Positions 17,008 through 26,061 of a stretch of 64,000 nt of DNA are shown here, in pieces. The stretch is from contig CATKYJ010000003.1 of NCBI GenBank assembly GCA_949840885.1, positions 105,126 to 169,125 on the forward strand. Direction: 5' to 3'. Source of the DNA: an uncultured Acetatifactor sp. Lineage in GTDB: Bacteria; Bacillota; Clostridia; Lachnospirales; Lachnospiraceae. The position numbers were made by a program, and so were the translations under genes. Numbering within the stretch: the first letter of the stretch is position 1; each line of letters starts with the position of its first letter. The notes under the pieces are model-generated. The model was not told the origin of the DNA. It saw nothing but the letters and a program-made list of their open reading frames with translations, and searched no databases.

Positions 17008-17013
17008 ATTATA
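17008..17013 (-). promoter_or_regulatory. TATAAT -10 element upstream of the ROK kinase
   Basis: A perfect minus-strand TATAAT (17013-17008), about 180 bases before the ROK kinase start. No good TTGACA lies at the right distance, so this is only a candidate. Confidence 0.3.
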
Positions 17014-17020
17014 CACGAAA

Positions 17021-17044
17021 CTGGGGACAAATGATAGTCCCCAG
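17021..17044 (-). terminator. Intrinsic terminator ending the 21.2-17.1 kb operon
   Basis: CTGGGGAC and GTCCCCAG form an 8-bp stem with an 8-base loop, followed on the minus strand by TTTCGTG. It lies just after the stop at 17088. Confidence 0.6.
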
Positions 17045-17087
17045 TCCATTTTTCTTGCCAAATCTTACACCAAACCTTACCCAAATC

Positions 17088-19769
17088 TTACATTTCCTGC
17101 TCCCGCTGCTTTTTCTCCATTTCGCTGCGGCGGAAATCGCGGTAGATATCATTTGTCACATATTCCGATATGCTCTGCCTGCCGCTCAGATACAACTCCT
17201 CGTTGGTCATATAGTCGTTTCCGAAAATCAGGTTTAGGTTCCTCTCGCGGCGGTCCAGTTCCTGTTCGATGGCCTCCCTGGCCTGCCTGATCTGCTGCTG
17301 CCGCTGTTCCCATGCCGCCTGCTGCTCTTCTCTTTTGCGTTTTTCCCAGTCGTTGATGTCAGCCTGAAGCTTCTTGACTTTCTCCCGGTTCGCCTCACTA
17401 AGCTTGGGATCGGCCAGGAGATCATCGATAAATTCGCAAAGGTCTTTCGTCGAAAACAGGTTTCCGTCATAAAAGCCAATCATATAGTTAACCGCTTGCT
17501 CCGCAAATTCAGGACAACGCTCATCCCAGGCCTTCCAGGCCCAGAACTCTTCTTCCTGTTCATCCAGTCCTGCGTAGGTGGAGACCAGCGCGTTCAGAGC
17601 AGCCTTTCTGCCCGCGTAGTATTGGTGCAAATGGACTTCAGCGGCAAAATCCGCCAGAATCAATCCGATATCGAGGTCTGCTTTCTGGTGCAGCTCTTCC
17701 CTTCCATATCTGTATATTCGCGACAGTTCTTGCAGTATATCCGTATTGGTACGCCAGAATCCGTGCTCGGACCACTTGGGCTCGACTTTCAGCATACACA
17801 CCGCATGGTACAGAATACACTCCAGGGCCACCACCGGCTGCCAGGTATCGCTGCCGCCATGTCGGCGTTTGCGGCTGTTCTTTCCATACTGCTTCGCCAA
17901 CTCCAGCCAATCCTTTGGCATCTCCCCCTCTTTCATCCTTTCCATAAGCCACCTCGCTATGGGAGAGGGCACAAAGGGTAGCTTTACGGAACTGTCCCTC
18001 TTATCCATGGCAAGAGCGTTCTGATCCGCTTCATCCGGATTCCTGGCCCCATGGATTCCGGCACTGTAATACATCAGATAGGCATGCCTCCAGCCGGATG
18101 TCTTTACCCCCAGCGCTTTCTGCATTTCCTGACATCCGGACTTCCAATCCGTATACTTCCGGTATTCCTCGCAGTCGCTCTGAGCAATCTCCTCCATAGC
18201 CTGACCATACGCTTTCCTGATTTTCTCCAATGCCTTACTCTGACGGTTTGCGTACCGTCGGTTTATAGGAATCATGGGCAGTATCTGGAAGATAAGCATG
18301 AAAAACAAAAAAGCGAGAAACATTACCGGTATATAGGTAAGGATGCCTAATACATGCAGATTACTTGTCCTGCTCCCGGTCCCAATATATTTTTCTATAA
18401 AGAGCGGCATGAAAAGCACAAAAATCGCCCATGCTATTCCAAATAAAACTATGGATACCAAAGAGAATCCGGCAGCAATGTTATCTCTCTTGTCTATTTT
18501 CTTCTTTAGGCCGGAAAGATCATCGAACTCTCTCTTCATAGGCGCCAGGAGTTCCTGCAGCCTTGCAGCCGCCCGCCGATCCATATTCAGCTTCGCTTCT
18601 TCTGTACGCTTATGCAGCTTCCAGTAAGAGCCCACTCTTCTGGCGGCATCGCTCATCTCGAAATGGGGCGGGGCGCTCACCTCCTCATACCCCTCTGTCG
18701 TCCTGCATCCGGTAAGCTGCCGGAATGCCTGGGCATGATCCTTGAAATACTCCACATCGGCTTTGCTGCCTGCCTCCTTGTAGAAATGCCCTGCCAGCTG
18801 GAAGTTCGGCTTTACGCCTATGCCGGTCTCGTAAAAACGGCCCAGCTGCAGGCATCCCTGCCTGTTGCCAGCGCTGGCGGCCACCCCGGCCCAGTAGCAG
18901 GCGATCTCATCGTCCCAGGGAAGCCCTGCCGCCGCTCCCTGTTTGGCATCGTACAATCGGGCCGCCAACTCCCCTTCCTTTCTCTCGGCACCGTACACCC
19001 TCCAGAAAGAAGACAGCTTCTCCAGCTCTTTATAGGCCTCTTCTTCCTCCAGACGTCCTCCCCATTTTGCTGCTGTCACAAGGGTGGCCATATCCTCCAT
19101 AAGCTTCTGTGCTTCCTCTTTCTCTGTTCCGGAAGCTTTCGCAAGGAATTCTTCACAGAATTTTCCCGCGTATTCGATATCACTGACCTGGATTTCCCCG
19201 CTCTGTACCCGCTTTCCATCGGACGCCCGGGCGGCCGGCTCCCTTTCCAGAGCTTCCTGCTGCTGTGTTCCCTCTGCGCTTTCCTTGTCCGTGGCCCATC
19301 CTGCGGCTTTTTCTTTGGCGGCTTCTTTCGCCTCTATCTCAGCTTCCAGACGCCGTTGCTCTGCCAGGGCTTTCTCCACGATTTTCCGACACTCCCCGGC
19401 CAGTTCTGCACTGTCTCTATAATCCTGCGCCTCTTCAAAATAAGACAGTGCTGCCTCATAACGTTTCTGCTGCTGCAAAGCCTTTGCCTGCCTGTAGGCC
19501 CACTCTTTGCCCAGCTGTACCAGCTTCTCCGCCTGGCCTCCATGGGCTACGGCCTGCCGGTACGCTTCCATCTGCCTCCAATCCTTTTTCCAGACAAGAA
19601 ATGCTTCAGGCTCGTCTACCCGGTTATCCGCCAAGAGCAGATAATACCAGCTGATTCCATCGGCCGGGTTCTCTTTTACCGCCCGCCTTGCGATATCGCA
19701 AGCTTCGTCATACTCTTTCTCCTCCATTGCAAGTTCAATGCGCTGATGCAGTTTCTTTACATCTGCCAT
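17088..19769 (-). CDS. Large TPR/Sel1-like repeat protein with two membrane helices
   Basis: An 893-residue protein. Residues about 1-140 hold helical TPR-like repeats (EYDEACDIARRAVKENPADGISWYYLLLA; RYEAALSYFEEAQDYRDSAELAGECRKI). An Ala/Glu/Lys coiled-coil stretch follows. About 300-350 is Sel1-like (GNRQGCLQLGRFYETGIGVKPNFQLAGHFYKEAG). Two adjacent transmembrane helices lie near 440-520. A long soluble C-terminal part ends in a charged helix. GGGGGG precedes the ATG at 19769. It starts 13 bases after the stop of the 19783 gene, so the two are co-translated neighbours downstream of sigma fusion B. Probably a membrane-attached scaffold; function unknown. Confidence 0.8.
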   Translation of the reverse strand: MADVKKLHQRIELAMEEKEYDEACDIARRAVKENPADGISWYYLLLADNRVDEPEAFLVWKKDWRQMEAYRQAVAHGGQAEKLVQLGKEWAYRQAKALQQQKRYEAALSYFEEAQDYRDSAELAGECRKIVEKALAEQRRLEAEIEAKEAAKEKAAGWATDKESAEGTQQQEALEREPAARASDGKRVQSGEIQVSDIEYAGKFCEEFLAKASGTEKEEAQKLMEDMATLVTAAKWGGRLEEEEAYKELEKLSSFWRVYGAERKEGELAARLYDAKQGAAAGLPWDDEIACYWAGVAASAGNRQGCLQLGRFYETGIGVKPNFQLAGHFYKEAGSKADVEYFKDHAQAFRQLTGCRTTEGYEEVSAPPHFEMSDAARRVGSYWKLHKRTEEAKLNMDRRAAARLQELLAPMKREFDDLSGLKKKIDKRDNIAAGFSLVSIVLFGIAWAIFVLFMPLFIEKYIGTGSRTSNLHVLGILTYIPVMFLAFLFFMLIFQILPMIPINRRYANRQSKALEKIRKAYGQAMEEIAQSDCEEYRKYTDWKSGCQEMQKALGVKTSGWRHAYLMYYSAGIHGARNPDEADQNALAMDKRDSSVKLPFVPSPIARWLMERMKEGEMPKDWLELAKQYGKNSRKRRHGGSDTWQPVVALECILYHAVCMLKVEPKWSEHGFWRTNTDILQELSRIYRYGREELHQKADLDIGLILADFAAEVHLHQYYAGRKAALNALVSTYAGLDEQEEEFWAWKAWDERCPEFAEQAVNYMIGFYDGNLFSTKDLCEFIDDLLADPKLSEANREKVKKLQADINDWEKRKREEQQAAWEQRQQQIRQAREAIEQELDRRERNLNLIFGNDYMTNEELYLSGRQSISEYVTNDIYRDFRRSEMEKKQREQEM

Positions 19770-19782
19770 TCTTTCATCCCCC

Positions 19783-21006
19783 CTACCATTGATACCATTT
19801 GCTCCATTCTCCAAGCTGGGCTTCCACTCCGGGCACTGTCTCATATTCCGCTGCCAGTTCCTGACGAATCGCATCATTCAGAGGTTTGATTACATTATTA
19901 TCATATGGAATCAAGTCATCATACAGTTTGTTGAATTTCAAAGCACTCTGCCCGCATTTCAGGAACCAGAGGGAACCCAGGACAATTGCAATGGTAACAA
20001 TCAAAAGATGGACTATACTCGAAAATATTCCCAACGGTTCCCCGATCAGAAATGTTACAAATCCAAGACCCATGAATGTAAGGAACCCTCGCAGTAAATG
20101 GAAATCATCCCGTGTTGTCTCCCAGGCAAATCCCAAAAAGAGCAGCGAGACAGGCATATAGAAACGCAGACAAAGCGGGCTTAGAACCAAAGAGAGCAAT
20201 GCTAACCAGAAAGTAGGCTTTTTTGCCCCGTGTCTTTTTAAATAGGCTGTTATCGTTTCTGTATTTTTCCGATTCCATGTGCCATATTCAGCTGGATGTC
20301 GATCTCTTACCGCCTTTTCGAGATTTTGATCCAGTTCTTTCATCCGGTTGAATTCCGCCTCTTTGCACTGATTGAATATGGCATGGACAGCCATGTCAAC
20401 CAGCTGTTCGCTGCCGGCGAAATTTGTGAAAGGCATCTGGTTGCAGGTAATAAGCACAGCTTCATAGTTCTTTTTTGTCATCTCTGTTTCCGCCTTTTTG
20501 CACAGCAACAGACTTTTATTGATATCCTCCATCAGGGCAAAGATTTTCTGCAGGCTCTCATCCGCAAACCTCTGCGCGCGTTTATAGGATCGTCTGGCCT
20601 CATGCCAACCCTCCGGTTCCTCCTGACAGACCAACGGTCCATCAGGAGCCATGATATCTTTTGAAAGCGCCGCCGGGCTTTCCGCTTTACATTCCGCCAT
20701 GACAAGATAGAGATAACCCCAGCCATACTGGGAATCCTCATCCAACAGCGCCTCAGCCAGCTGTCTGATTCTTTTAAAATTTTTCTCATCCGCTGCCTGC
20801 CAGATTTCTGCTTCACCGGGACGCATCTCGCGTTGATTGATTTCTGTCATCTTTTTGTTAATGACCATCACTCCGTCAGGCCGTTCCATCATCAGCCGCG
20901 CCGTCTCCAACAGCTTGTCATACTTTTCGCGCAAAGGTGTCTGTGCCACAGTGTCACTTAATGGGCGCAAAGTCCCGGGTTCTTTCCAGTTTTTCTTTTC
21001 TTCCAT
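19783..21006 (-). CDS. Membrane protein with helical N-terminal domain, unknown function
   Basis: A 407-residue protein from the ATG at 21006 (purine-rich AAAAAAGG six bases upstream; the frame extends into the duplicated leader to 21201). Residues 1-260 are soluble and helical, with a TPR-like stretch YGWGYLYLVMAECKAESP. Four hydrophobic segments follow at about 270-385 (FWLALLSLVLSPLCLRFYM; PVSLLFLGFAW; GFLTFMGLGFVTFLIG; IVHLLIVTIAIVLGSLWFL), then a short tail. It resembles its downstream neighbour in plan (repeat domain plus membrane helices). Likely partner of, or controlled by, sigma fusion B. Confidence 0.75.
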   Translation of the reverse strand: MEEKKNWKEPGTLRPLSDTVAQTPLREKYDKLLETARLMMERPDGVMVINKKMTEINQREMRPGEAEIWQAADEKNFKRIRQLAEALLDEDSQYGWGYLYLVMAECKAESPAALSKDIMAPDGPLVCQEEPEGWHEARRSYKRAQRFADESLQKIFALMEDINKSLLLCKKAETEMTKKNYEAVLITCNQMPFTNFAGSEQLVDMAVHAIFNQCKEAEFNRMKELDQNLEKAVRDRHPAEYGTWNRKNTETITAYLKRHGAKKPTFWLALLSLVLSPLCLRFYMPVSLLFLGFAWETTRDDFHLLRGFLTFMGLGFVTFLIGEPLGIFSSIVHLLIVTIAIVLGSLWFLKCGQSALKFNKLYDDLIPYDNNVIKPLNDAIRQELAAEYETVPGVEAQLGEWSKWYQW

Positions 21007-21009
21007 GAT

Positions 21010-21216
21010 TTTACCTTTTTTAGTCCTTTTCTCCTTTTCCATACATTTCCCCGATTTCTGCCAAAAGTCTGCATCTTCCCCCTTTCCGACCAGACCGCCG
21101 GGAGCTTTCGGACGCCGGCCCGGGTAATCCCGGCCGCCCGCCATATGCCTGCATATAGACTCCTGATATTGTATTCCCCGGAAAAAAGGAACTCGGGACA
21201 ATGCTGCAAAAAATTT
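21010..21216 (-). repeat. Duplicated leader sequence, copy B
   Basis: Near-identical counterpart of 12590-12782, again between a sigma-fusion gene and its downstream membrane-protein gene. The differences are a few substitutions and small indels, for example one fewer C and G in the GGCCCGGGTAATCC block. Conservation over a non-coding stretch this long argues for a recent duplication or a constrained RNA or promoter. Confidence 0.85.
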
Positions 21217-23193
21217 TTATTCCACGATGACTTTTACCTGGAAAATCCGGTTGTAATTGTATACCGGATCTGAGAGGCGCAGTTCCACCCAGTCCGGCGC
21301 CTCCTCAATGCCCTCTCTCTGCACCAACTGCAGGAACACACCCCCCATATGAATACTGCCCACCTCTATCCGGGAACCCTCCGGATATAATTCCAACTCC
21401 CTCTCCCGCGACAGTTCAAAGGACGCCCCTGCCTCCTCCCGGGGCTTATTTCCGTAAAAATATCTGGCTTCAAAGGTGGCATGCCGGAAGAACAGCTTCT
21501 CCGTGGAAATCGGCTCAAGCATCAGTTCATACTCAAATATGGGATCCGGATCCTGAGTGACAAGTCTCTCCCCATCCTCCTCGTAAACTTTATCTTCATA
21601 TGCTTCATAATACTTCATGCGGACACCTGTCAAACGGTAACCTGTACCATCGGGAAACAGTAGCGACTCATCACAGGCAACGGTTTCTCCCTCTTCCTTG
21701 GGGAGCGGTATATATGCCCCGCTGGAAATCTGACTGCTCTCCATGCGCAGATAGGGGAGCGTCATGGTATACTCTCCCGGCTCCAGGGGCGGGAAGCTCA
21801 AAACCATCTCATCCAGCCCCCAAAAGCCGCATTCGATCCAGTCCGCTTCCCATACAGTCCCATCCGCTCCCGTCAATGTGACCATGTTCGTGCTGTTCAC
21901 CAGAAAGGTAGAAAGCCCATATTTACCGCCATCTATCCCCTCATTCAGAGCATACAGGGAAAACCTGGTCCTTTCCTCGCTCCTGATGCCGGGACACACT
22001 ACAAAGCCCGTATCCTCGAAAAATTGTACGGCTCCAACGGAGGAAACGTCCTCCTGTACCGAGACTCGGGACAATGTCACGGTAAATTTCGGGTTGGGAC
22101 CCTGGAGATTCAAAGGCTTCGTCTCCACATCCGAGTCCCATCCTTCTCCCCTTACCACATTGTACACCTGTTCGTCCGGATTTTTCCCAAACCCTGCCAG
22201 CGTAATCTCTATTGTGAAGCTTTCCGGCAATTCCTCCTCCGGCTGCCATATGGATACCAACTGCATATTCTCGTAATTATGTTTGGTCTCACATAATTCC
22301 AGCGGTAAATCCTTTACCTCAAGCGCATTTATATAGGTCTGATACACAGCATTCTGCCTGGCCCATTCATCCTCCCCCTCGGGCTCCTTGTCCGGTTTGT
22401 AGTCAATGCTGAAGTACATGTGCCCGTCTCTGTATGCCACGTTGTCCACAGAGAATGTAAAGCCGTCCGCCCAGCAGGGATCCGAAACTTCCGTCATCCG
22501 GTAGATCGGATTCTCCTCAGACCAGCTGAAGCCCACGCCCTCCGCGAACTGGAAGTACCTGCTTACGATGACCGCACATGCCGCCAACAGCAACATGATA
22601 AGGCCGATGACCAGAATCTTCCACAGCTTCTTTAAGCTGCGCTGCCCGCGCTTCTTCACTGTCTCGTAGTTCAGGGCCAGTTTCTCTGCGATTTCCTGGT
22701 AGGACAGGCCCTGGTAATACTTCATCCGGATGATCTGGCTGTCCACGGGATCCAGCTCTTCTATGGCTGCCTCCAATTCCTCCCGCGTATACTCCCCGTC
22801 TCCTGCGCCTCCCGGCCCTCCGAAACCTTCCTGTCCGTCCTCTTTCCATGCCTGCTCCCCGGAGGCGGCGCTCTCCGCCCTCTCCCTGCGGCAGTTGTCC
22901 CGATAGCGGTTCAGGGCTTTCCTGTCCGCTATCAGGCACAGATAGTTCCTCAGGCTGCTCTTTGCTTCATCATATCTGTCCGCATGCAGACAAAACTCCG
23001 AGAATGCGTCATTCACACATTCTCGGATGTCCTCTGGATTCTGCAGGCGTCTGGCGCATACGCTCCACAGCAGCCCCGTGTATGTCTCCAGCAAGGCCGC
23101 CGCGCCTTTGTCTTTATCCTGTTTTATCAGTTCCTGTATCTCCTGATCTTCGTACTTGCCCCTTTTATCAGCGTTCCTATTGCCTGGTTTCAT
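21217..23193 (-). CDS. ECF-like sigma factor fused to a membrane-anchored ectodomain (copy B)
   Basis: A 658-residue paralogue of the protein at 12783-14726. It has the same order: sigma region 2, linker, sigma region 4, one transmembrane helix, large ectodomain. The first ~280 residues are almost identical to copy A, apart from a different N-terminal leader (MKPGNRNADKRGKYED) and three extra linker residues. Beyond that the ectodomains diverge clearly, especially after about residue 320 and in the last 120 residues. AGGAGGGG stands five bases before the ATG at 23193. It heads a cluster with the two repeat/membrane proteins at 17088-21006. Divergent ectodomains on identical sigma parts suggest different signals feeding similar promoters. 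Confidence 0.85.
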   Translation of the reverse strand: MKPGNRNADKRGKYEDQEIQELIKQDKDKGAAALLETYTGLLWSVCARRLQNPEDIRECVNDAFSEFCLHADRYDEAKSSLRNYLCLIADRKALNRYRDNCRRERAESAASGEQAWKEDGQEGFGGPGGAGDGEYTREELEAAIEELDPVDSQIIRMKYYQGLSYQEIAEKLALNYETVKKRGQRSLKKLWKILVIGLIMLLLAACAVIVSRYFQFAEGVGFSWSEENPIYRMTEVSDPCWADGFTFSVDNVAYRDGHMYFSIDYKPDKEPEGEDEWARQNAVYQTYINALEVKDLPLELCETKHNYENMQLVSIWQPEEELPESFTIEITLAGFGKNPDEQVYNVVRGEGWDSDVETKPLNLQGPNPKFTVTLSRVSVQEDVSSVGAVQFFEDTGFVVCPGIRSEERTRFSLYALNEGIDGGKYGLSTFLVNSTNMVTLTGADGTVWEADWIECGFWGLDEMVLSFPPLEPGEYTMTLPYLRMESSQISSGAYIPLPKEEGETVACDESLLFPDGTGYRLTGVRMKYYEAYEDKVYEEDGERLVTQDPDPIFEYELMLEPISTEKLFFRHATFEARYFYGNKPREEAGASFELSRERELELYPEGSRIEVGSIHMGGVFLQLVQREGIEEAPDWVELRLSDPVYNYNRIFQVKVIVE

Positions 23194-23332
23194 AAACCCC
23201 TCCTGTTCAGCTTCCGGTTATATTCCGTCAGGCAGACACATCCAATCCCGGCACCGCGCCGTTCTCATCAAGCTTATTGGCCAGTCCGTACTGATGCGCA
23301 GCCTCTCATTGCCTCCCACACAATGCCGGAGC

Positions 23333-24271
23333 CTACAGGCTGCAGCGCACCTGCAGTTCCTCCCAGCGTCTGTCTACCTCCCGCTGGAATTCCGCAAGCA
23401 GCCCTTCGTTTCCAGAGGCAAACAAATGGCGGAACCGCCTCTGGGAGCGCAGGAAATCCTCAATGGGCAGTTTCTTCTTCGGCTCGTAGGTCAAAATCCA
23501 TTTTCCGTCCACCACCTCAAACAGAGGCCAGTAACAGGAGTCCACCGCCGTCCGGCAGATCTCCATCAGCTCTGAAGCTTCATACCCCCATCCCCTGGGG
23601 CAGGGGGCGAAAATGTTCAGGAAAGCCGCGCCCGGCGTATAGATGGCCTTTTCCGCCTTGGTGTGGAGATCCTTGAAATTATTGGTAAAAGTGGTCTGGG
23701 CCGCATAGGGAATGTGGTGTTCTGCCATAATGGCCGTCAGGTCTTTCCTGGTCTGCACCTTGCCGTTTGACACTTTTCCCGCCGGCGTGGTAGTGGTGTC
23801 CGCGAACTGCGGCGTGGCAGAGGAGCGCTGCGTCCCGGTATTCATGTAAGCGCCATTGTCATAGCATACATATACCATATCATGTCCCCGTTCCATTGCC
23901 CCGGACAGGGACTGGAAACCGATATCATAGGTCCCGCCGTCTCCGCCGAATGTGATAAATTTGTAATCTTCCTTTATTTTTCCTTTCTTTTTCAGCACTC
24001 TGTATGCCGTCTCCACGCCGGAAAGGGTAGCCCCCGCATTTTCAAAGGCATTGTGGATATAGCTGTCCTCATATGCCGTGTAGGGGTACATAAAAGTAGA
24101 GACCTCCAGGCATCCCGTGGCATTGCCTACCACAGCCCTGTCCCCCTCGTGCAAGGCCCTCAGCACCCCGCGAACCGCAACGGCACCGCCGCAGCCTGCG
24201 CACATTCTGTGTCCCGGCGCCAGGCGCTCCGGCTTGTTCATCATTTCCTTAAAATTATATGCTGCTTCCAT
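23333..24271 (-). CDS. porB: 2-oxoacid:ferredoxin oxidoreductase beta subunit (TPP-binding)
   Basis: Thiamine-diphosphate subunit of a four-subunit pyruvate- or branched-chain 2-oxoacid:ferredoxin oxidoreductase. It is 312 residues from the ATG at 24271, which has AAGGAG six bases upstream; a GTG at 24286 is a less likely start. Cluster-binding Cys are seen in RMCAGCGG. The TPP motif is GGDGGTYDIG with the partner segment DNGAYMNTGTQRS. It is last in the order porG-porD-porA-porB. Sequence alone does not fix the substrate; see the leader at 26815-27061. Confidence 0.92.
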   Translation of the reverse strand: MEAAYNFKEMMNKPERLAPGHRMCAGCGGAVAVRGVLRALHEGDRAVVGNATGCLEVSTFMYPYTAYEDSYIHNAFENAGATLSGVETAYRVLKKKGKIKEDYKFITFGGDGGTYDIGFQSLSGAMERGHDMVYVCYDNGAYMNTGTQRSSATPQFADTTTTPAGKVSNGKVQTRKDLTAIMAEHHIPYAAQTTFTNNFKDLHTKAEKAIYTPGAAFLNIFAPCPRGWGYEASELMEICRTAVDSCYWPLFEVVDGKWILTYEPKKKLPIEDFLRSQRRFRHLFASGNEGLLAEFQREVDRRWEELQVRCSL

Positions 24272-24341
24272 CCTCTGCTCCTTCACAACGAAATAAGCTG
24301 GCCAGCCAGACAGCTGCCCGTTTATAGCTGCCGCCGGCTCC

Positions 24342-25529
24342 TCACCGGCTGCGCAGCCCTATGTATTCGTACATGTCCGTTATCCTGTGCTCTGCCGCAA
24401 TCCGCTCCAGCTTCTCGTAGACCTGGCAGAAATCTTCCACCGTAATGTCCCTGCCGCCCAGTCCGTAGAGGTAATTTACGGCCTCCGCTTTCCCCTTTGC
24501 CTGATACAGCGCCGCTCTCACCTCTGCGCCCAGAGGGCCTCCGGTAGCGGAGAACATCTCCGAGCGGTCCAGGATGGCGACCGCCTTTACATGGGCCAGC
24601 GCCCGGGCTATCTCCTCCTCCGGGAAAGGACGGAACACCCTGATCTTCACCAGGCCTACCTTCTTTCCGGTGGTACTGCGGATCTGCTCCACAGCCGCCT
24701 TGCAGGTCCCCGCCGCGGAACCGATGAGCACCACGGCATATTCCGCATCCTCCATCCGGTAAGCCTCAAAAAAGCCGTATTCCCGGCCTGTCATCTCCCG
24801 GAAGCGTTCCGCCACCTCCAGGATGACTCTGCGGGCATTGATCATGGCCTGGCGCTGTCCTCTTTTTGTCTCCATATAGTAACTGGACACGGCATAGGGT
24901 CCTACCGCAAGGGTCTCCTGCGGATTCAGCAGGAAATGCTTCGGCTCCCGCTCCCCCACAAAAGCGCGGACTTTCTCGTCTTCTTCCAGCAATATGTTCT
25001 CCACCCCATGGCTTGTGATAAATCCGTCCTGGCAGATCATCACAGGGAGCATTACGTCCTTGTGTTCCGCGATGGGGTATGCCTGCAGGAAATTGTCGTA
25101 GGCCTCCTGATTGGACTCCGCATAGATCTGGATCCATCCGCTGTCCCTGGCGCCCATGCTGTCAGAATGATCCGCATTGATGTTGATGGGGCCGGACAGG
25201 GCACGGTTTACCAAAGCCAGCACAAGGGGCAGCCGGTTGGAAGCCGCCACGTACAGTTCCTCCCACATCAGGGCCATGCCGCAGGAAGACGTGGCTGTAA
25301 GCGCCCTTGCCCCTGCCGCCGAGGCCCCCACCGCAGCGCTCATGGAGCTGTGCTCGCTCTCCACCGGAATAAATTCCGTGTCCATCTCCCCATTTGCGAT
25401 ATAGTTTGCCACATACTGGGGAATCTCCGTGGAGGGCGTGATGGGAAATGCCGGCATCACGTCCGGATTGATCTGTTTGATGGCATAGGCCACCGCCTCA
25501 TTACCGGATAAACGTTCTCTCACAGCCAT
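24342..25529 (-). CDS. porA: 2-oxoacid:ferredoxin oxidoreductase alpha subunit
   Basis: 395 residues; carries the pyrimidine-binding and transketolase C-terminal-like domains of PFOR-type enzymes. Typical segments are AFPITPSTEIPQYVANY, EFIPVESEHSSMSAAVGAS and the TSSCGMALMWEELYVAA loop. Its start directly abuts the porD stop, with GGAGGG inside the end of porD, so the two are translationally coupled. It works with the gamma, delta and beta subunits to form acyl-CoA, CO2 and reduced ferredoxin, or the reverse. Confidence 0.93.
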   Translation of the reverse strand: MAVRERLSGNEAVAYAIKQINPDVMPAFPITPSTEIPQYVANYIANGEMDTEFIPVESEHSSMSAAVGASAAGARALTATSSCGMALMWEELYVAASNRLPLVLALVNRALSGPININADHSDSMGARDSGWIQIYAESNQEAYDNFLQAYPIAEHKDVMLPVMICQDGFITSHGVENILLEEDEKVRAFVGEREPKHFLLNPQETLAVGPYAVSSYYMETKRGQRQAMINARRVILEVAERFREMTGREYGFFEAYRMEDAEYAVVLIGSAAGTCKAAVEQIRSTTGKKVGLVKIRVFRPFPEEEIARALAHVKAVAILDRSEMFSATGGPLGAEVRAALYQAKGKAEAVNYLYGLGGRDITVEDFCQVYEKLERIAAEHRITDMYEYIGLRSR

Positions 25530-25826
25530 CTATTTTCCCTCCTTCATTGAGATTGCGCCGAAAGGGCAGACCTTTGCGCAGATGCCGCAGCCCTTGCAGT
25601 GGTCATAGTCAAACTCTCCGCGCAGCTTGTCCTTTACCGGAATGGAGGAATCCGGGCAGGTAGGCGTGCACAAAAGGCACTGCTTGCATTTTTCCCGATC
25701 CCATACCGGCGTGGAGGTACGCCATTCCCCTGTGCAGAATTCCCGGGAAGTGGCCGGTTCGAAAATCTTGTTTCCCTCCGTTATGTCCTGCCAGGGACTA
25801 TTCTCATTTATTCTGTCGCTTATCAT
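25530..25826 (-). CDS. porD: 2-oxoacid:ferredoxin oxidoreductase delta subunit (2x[4Fe-4S] ferredoxin)
   Basis: 98 residues from the ATG at 25826 (GGAGAAG upstream). Two ferredoxin motifs are complete: CKQCLLCTPTCP and CKGCGICAKVCPFGA. It passes electrons from the TPP site to external ferredoxin. Its start lies 235 bases after the porG stop; that gap holds the multi-hairpin element at 25938-26060. Confidence 0.93.
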   Translation of the reverse strand: MISDRINENSPWQDITEGNKIFEPATSREFCTGEWRTSTPVWDREKCKQCLLCTPTCPDSSIPVKDKLRGEFDYDHCKGCGICAKVCPFGAISMKEGK

Positions 25827-25937
25827 AAACTTCTCCTGCCTTTCCTCTCGTGTTCCTAAAGCCGTAACATTGACCTGAAGCTTTCCACACTTCCTTTCAT
25901 GCCGGCGCAGCCGACACAAACATTCGGTGCAAGTCCG

Positions 25938-26060
25938 TGAGAAGAATCGCTTCCCTTGCGATTCTTCCGTGTGAGACTGGCTTGCAAAGCGAATCTATTC
26001 GCCTGCAAGCCTAGAAGTTCTTGGGCGACGTCCTTTGGCGCCCTAGAACTTCTTCTCACA
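25938..26060 (-). ncRNA. Structured multi-hairpin RNA element between porG and porD
   Basis: On the minus strand a 7-bp outer stem (GTGTGAG / CTCACAC) starts right after the porG stop and encloses two compound hairpins. One pairs AGAAGTTCT with AGAACTTCT, topped by GGGCG/CGCCC. The other pairs GGCTTGCA with TGCAAGCC, topped by GCGAAT/ATTCGC. A third hairpin follows, a perfect 10-bp stem GAAGAATCGC/GCGATTCTTC. No U-run follows, so it is not a simple terminator. Possible roles are mRNA processing, differential stability or an inserted repeat. I do not recognise the family. Confidence 0.6.
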
Positions 26061-26061
26061 C

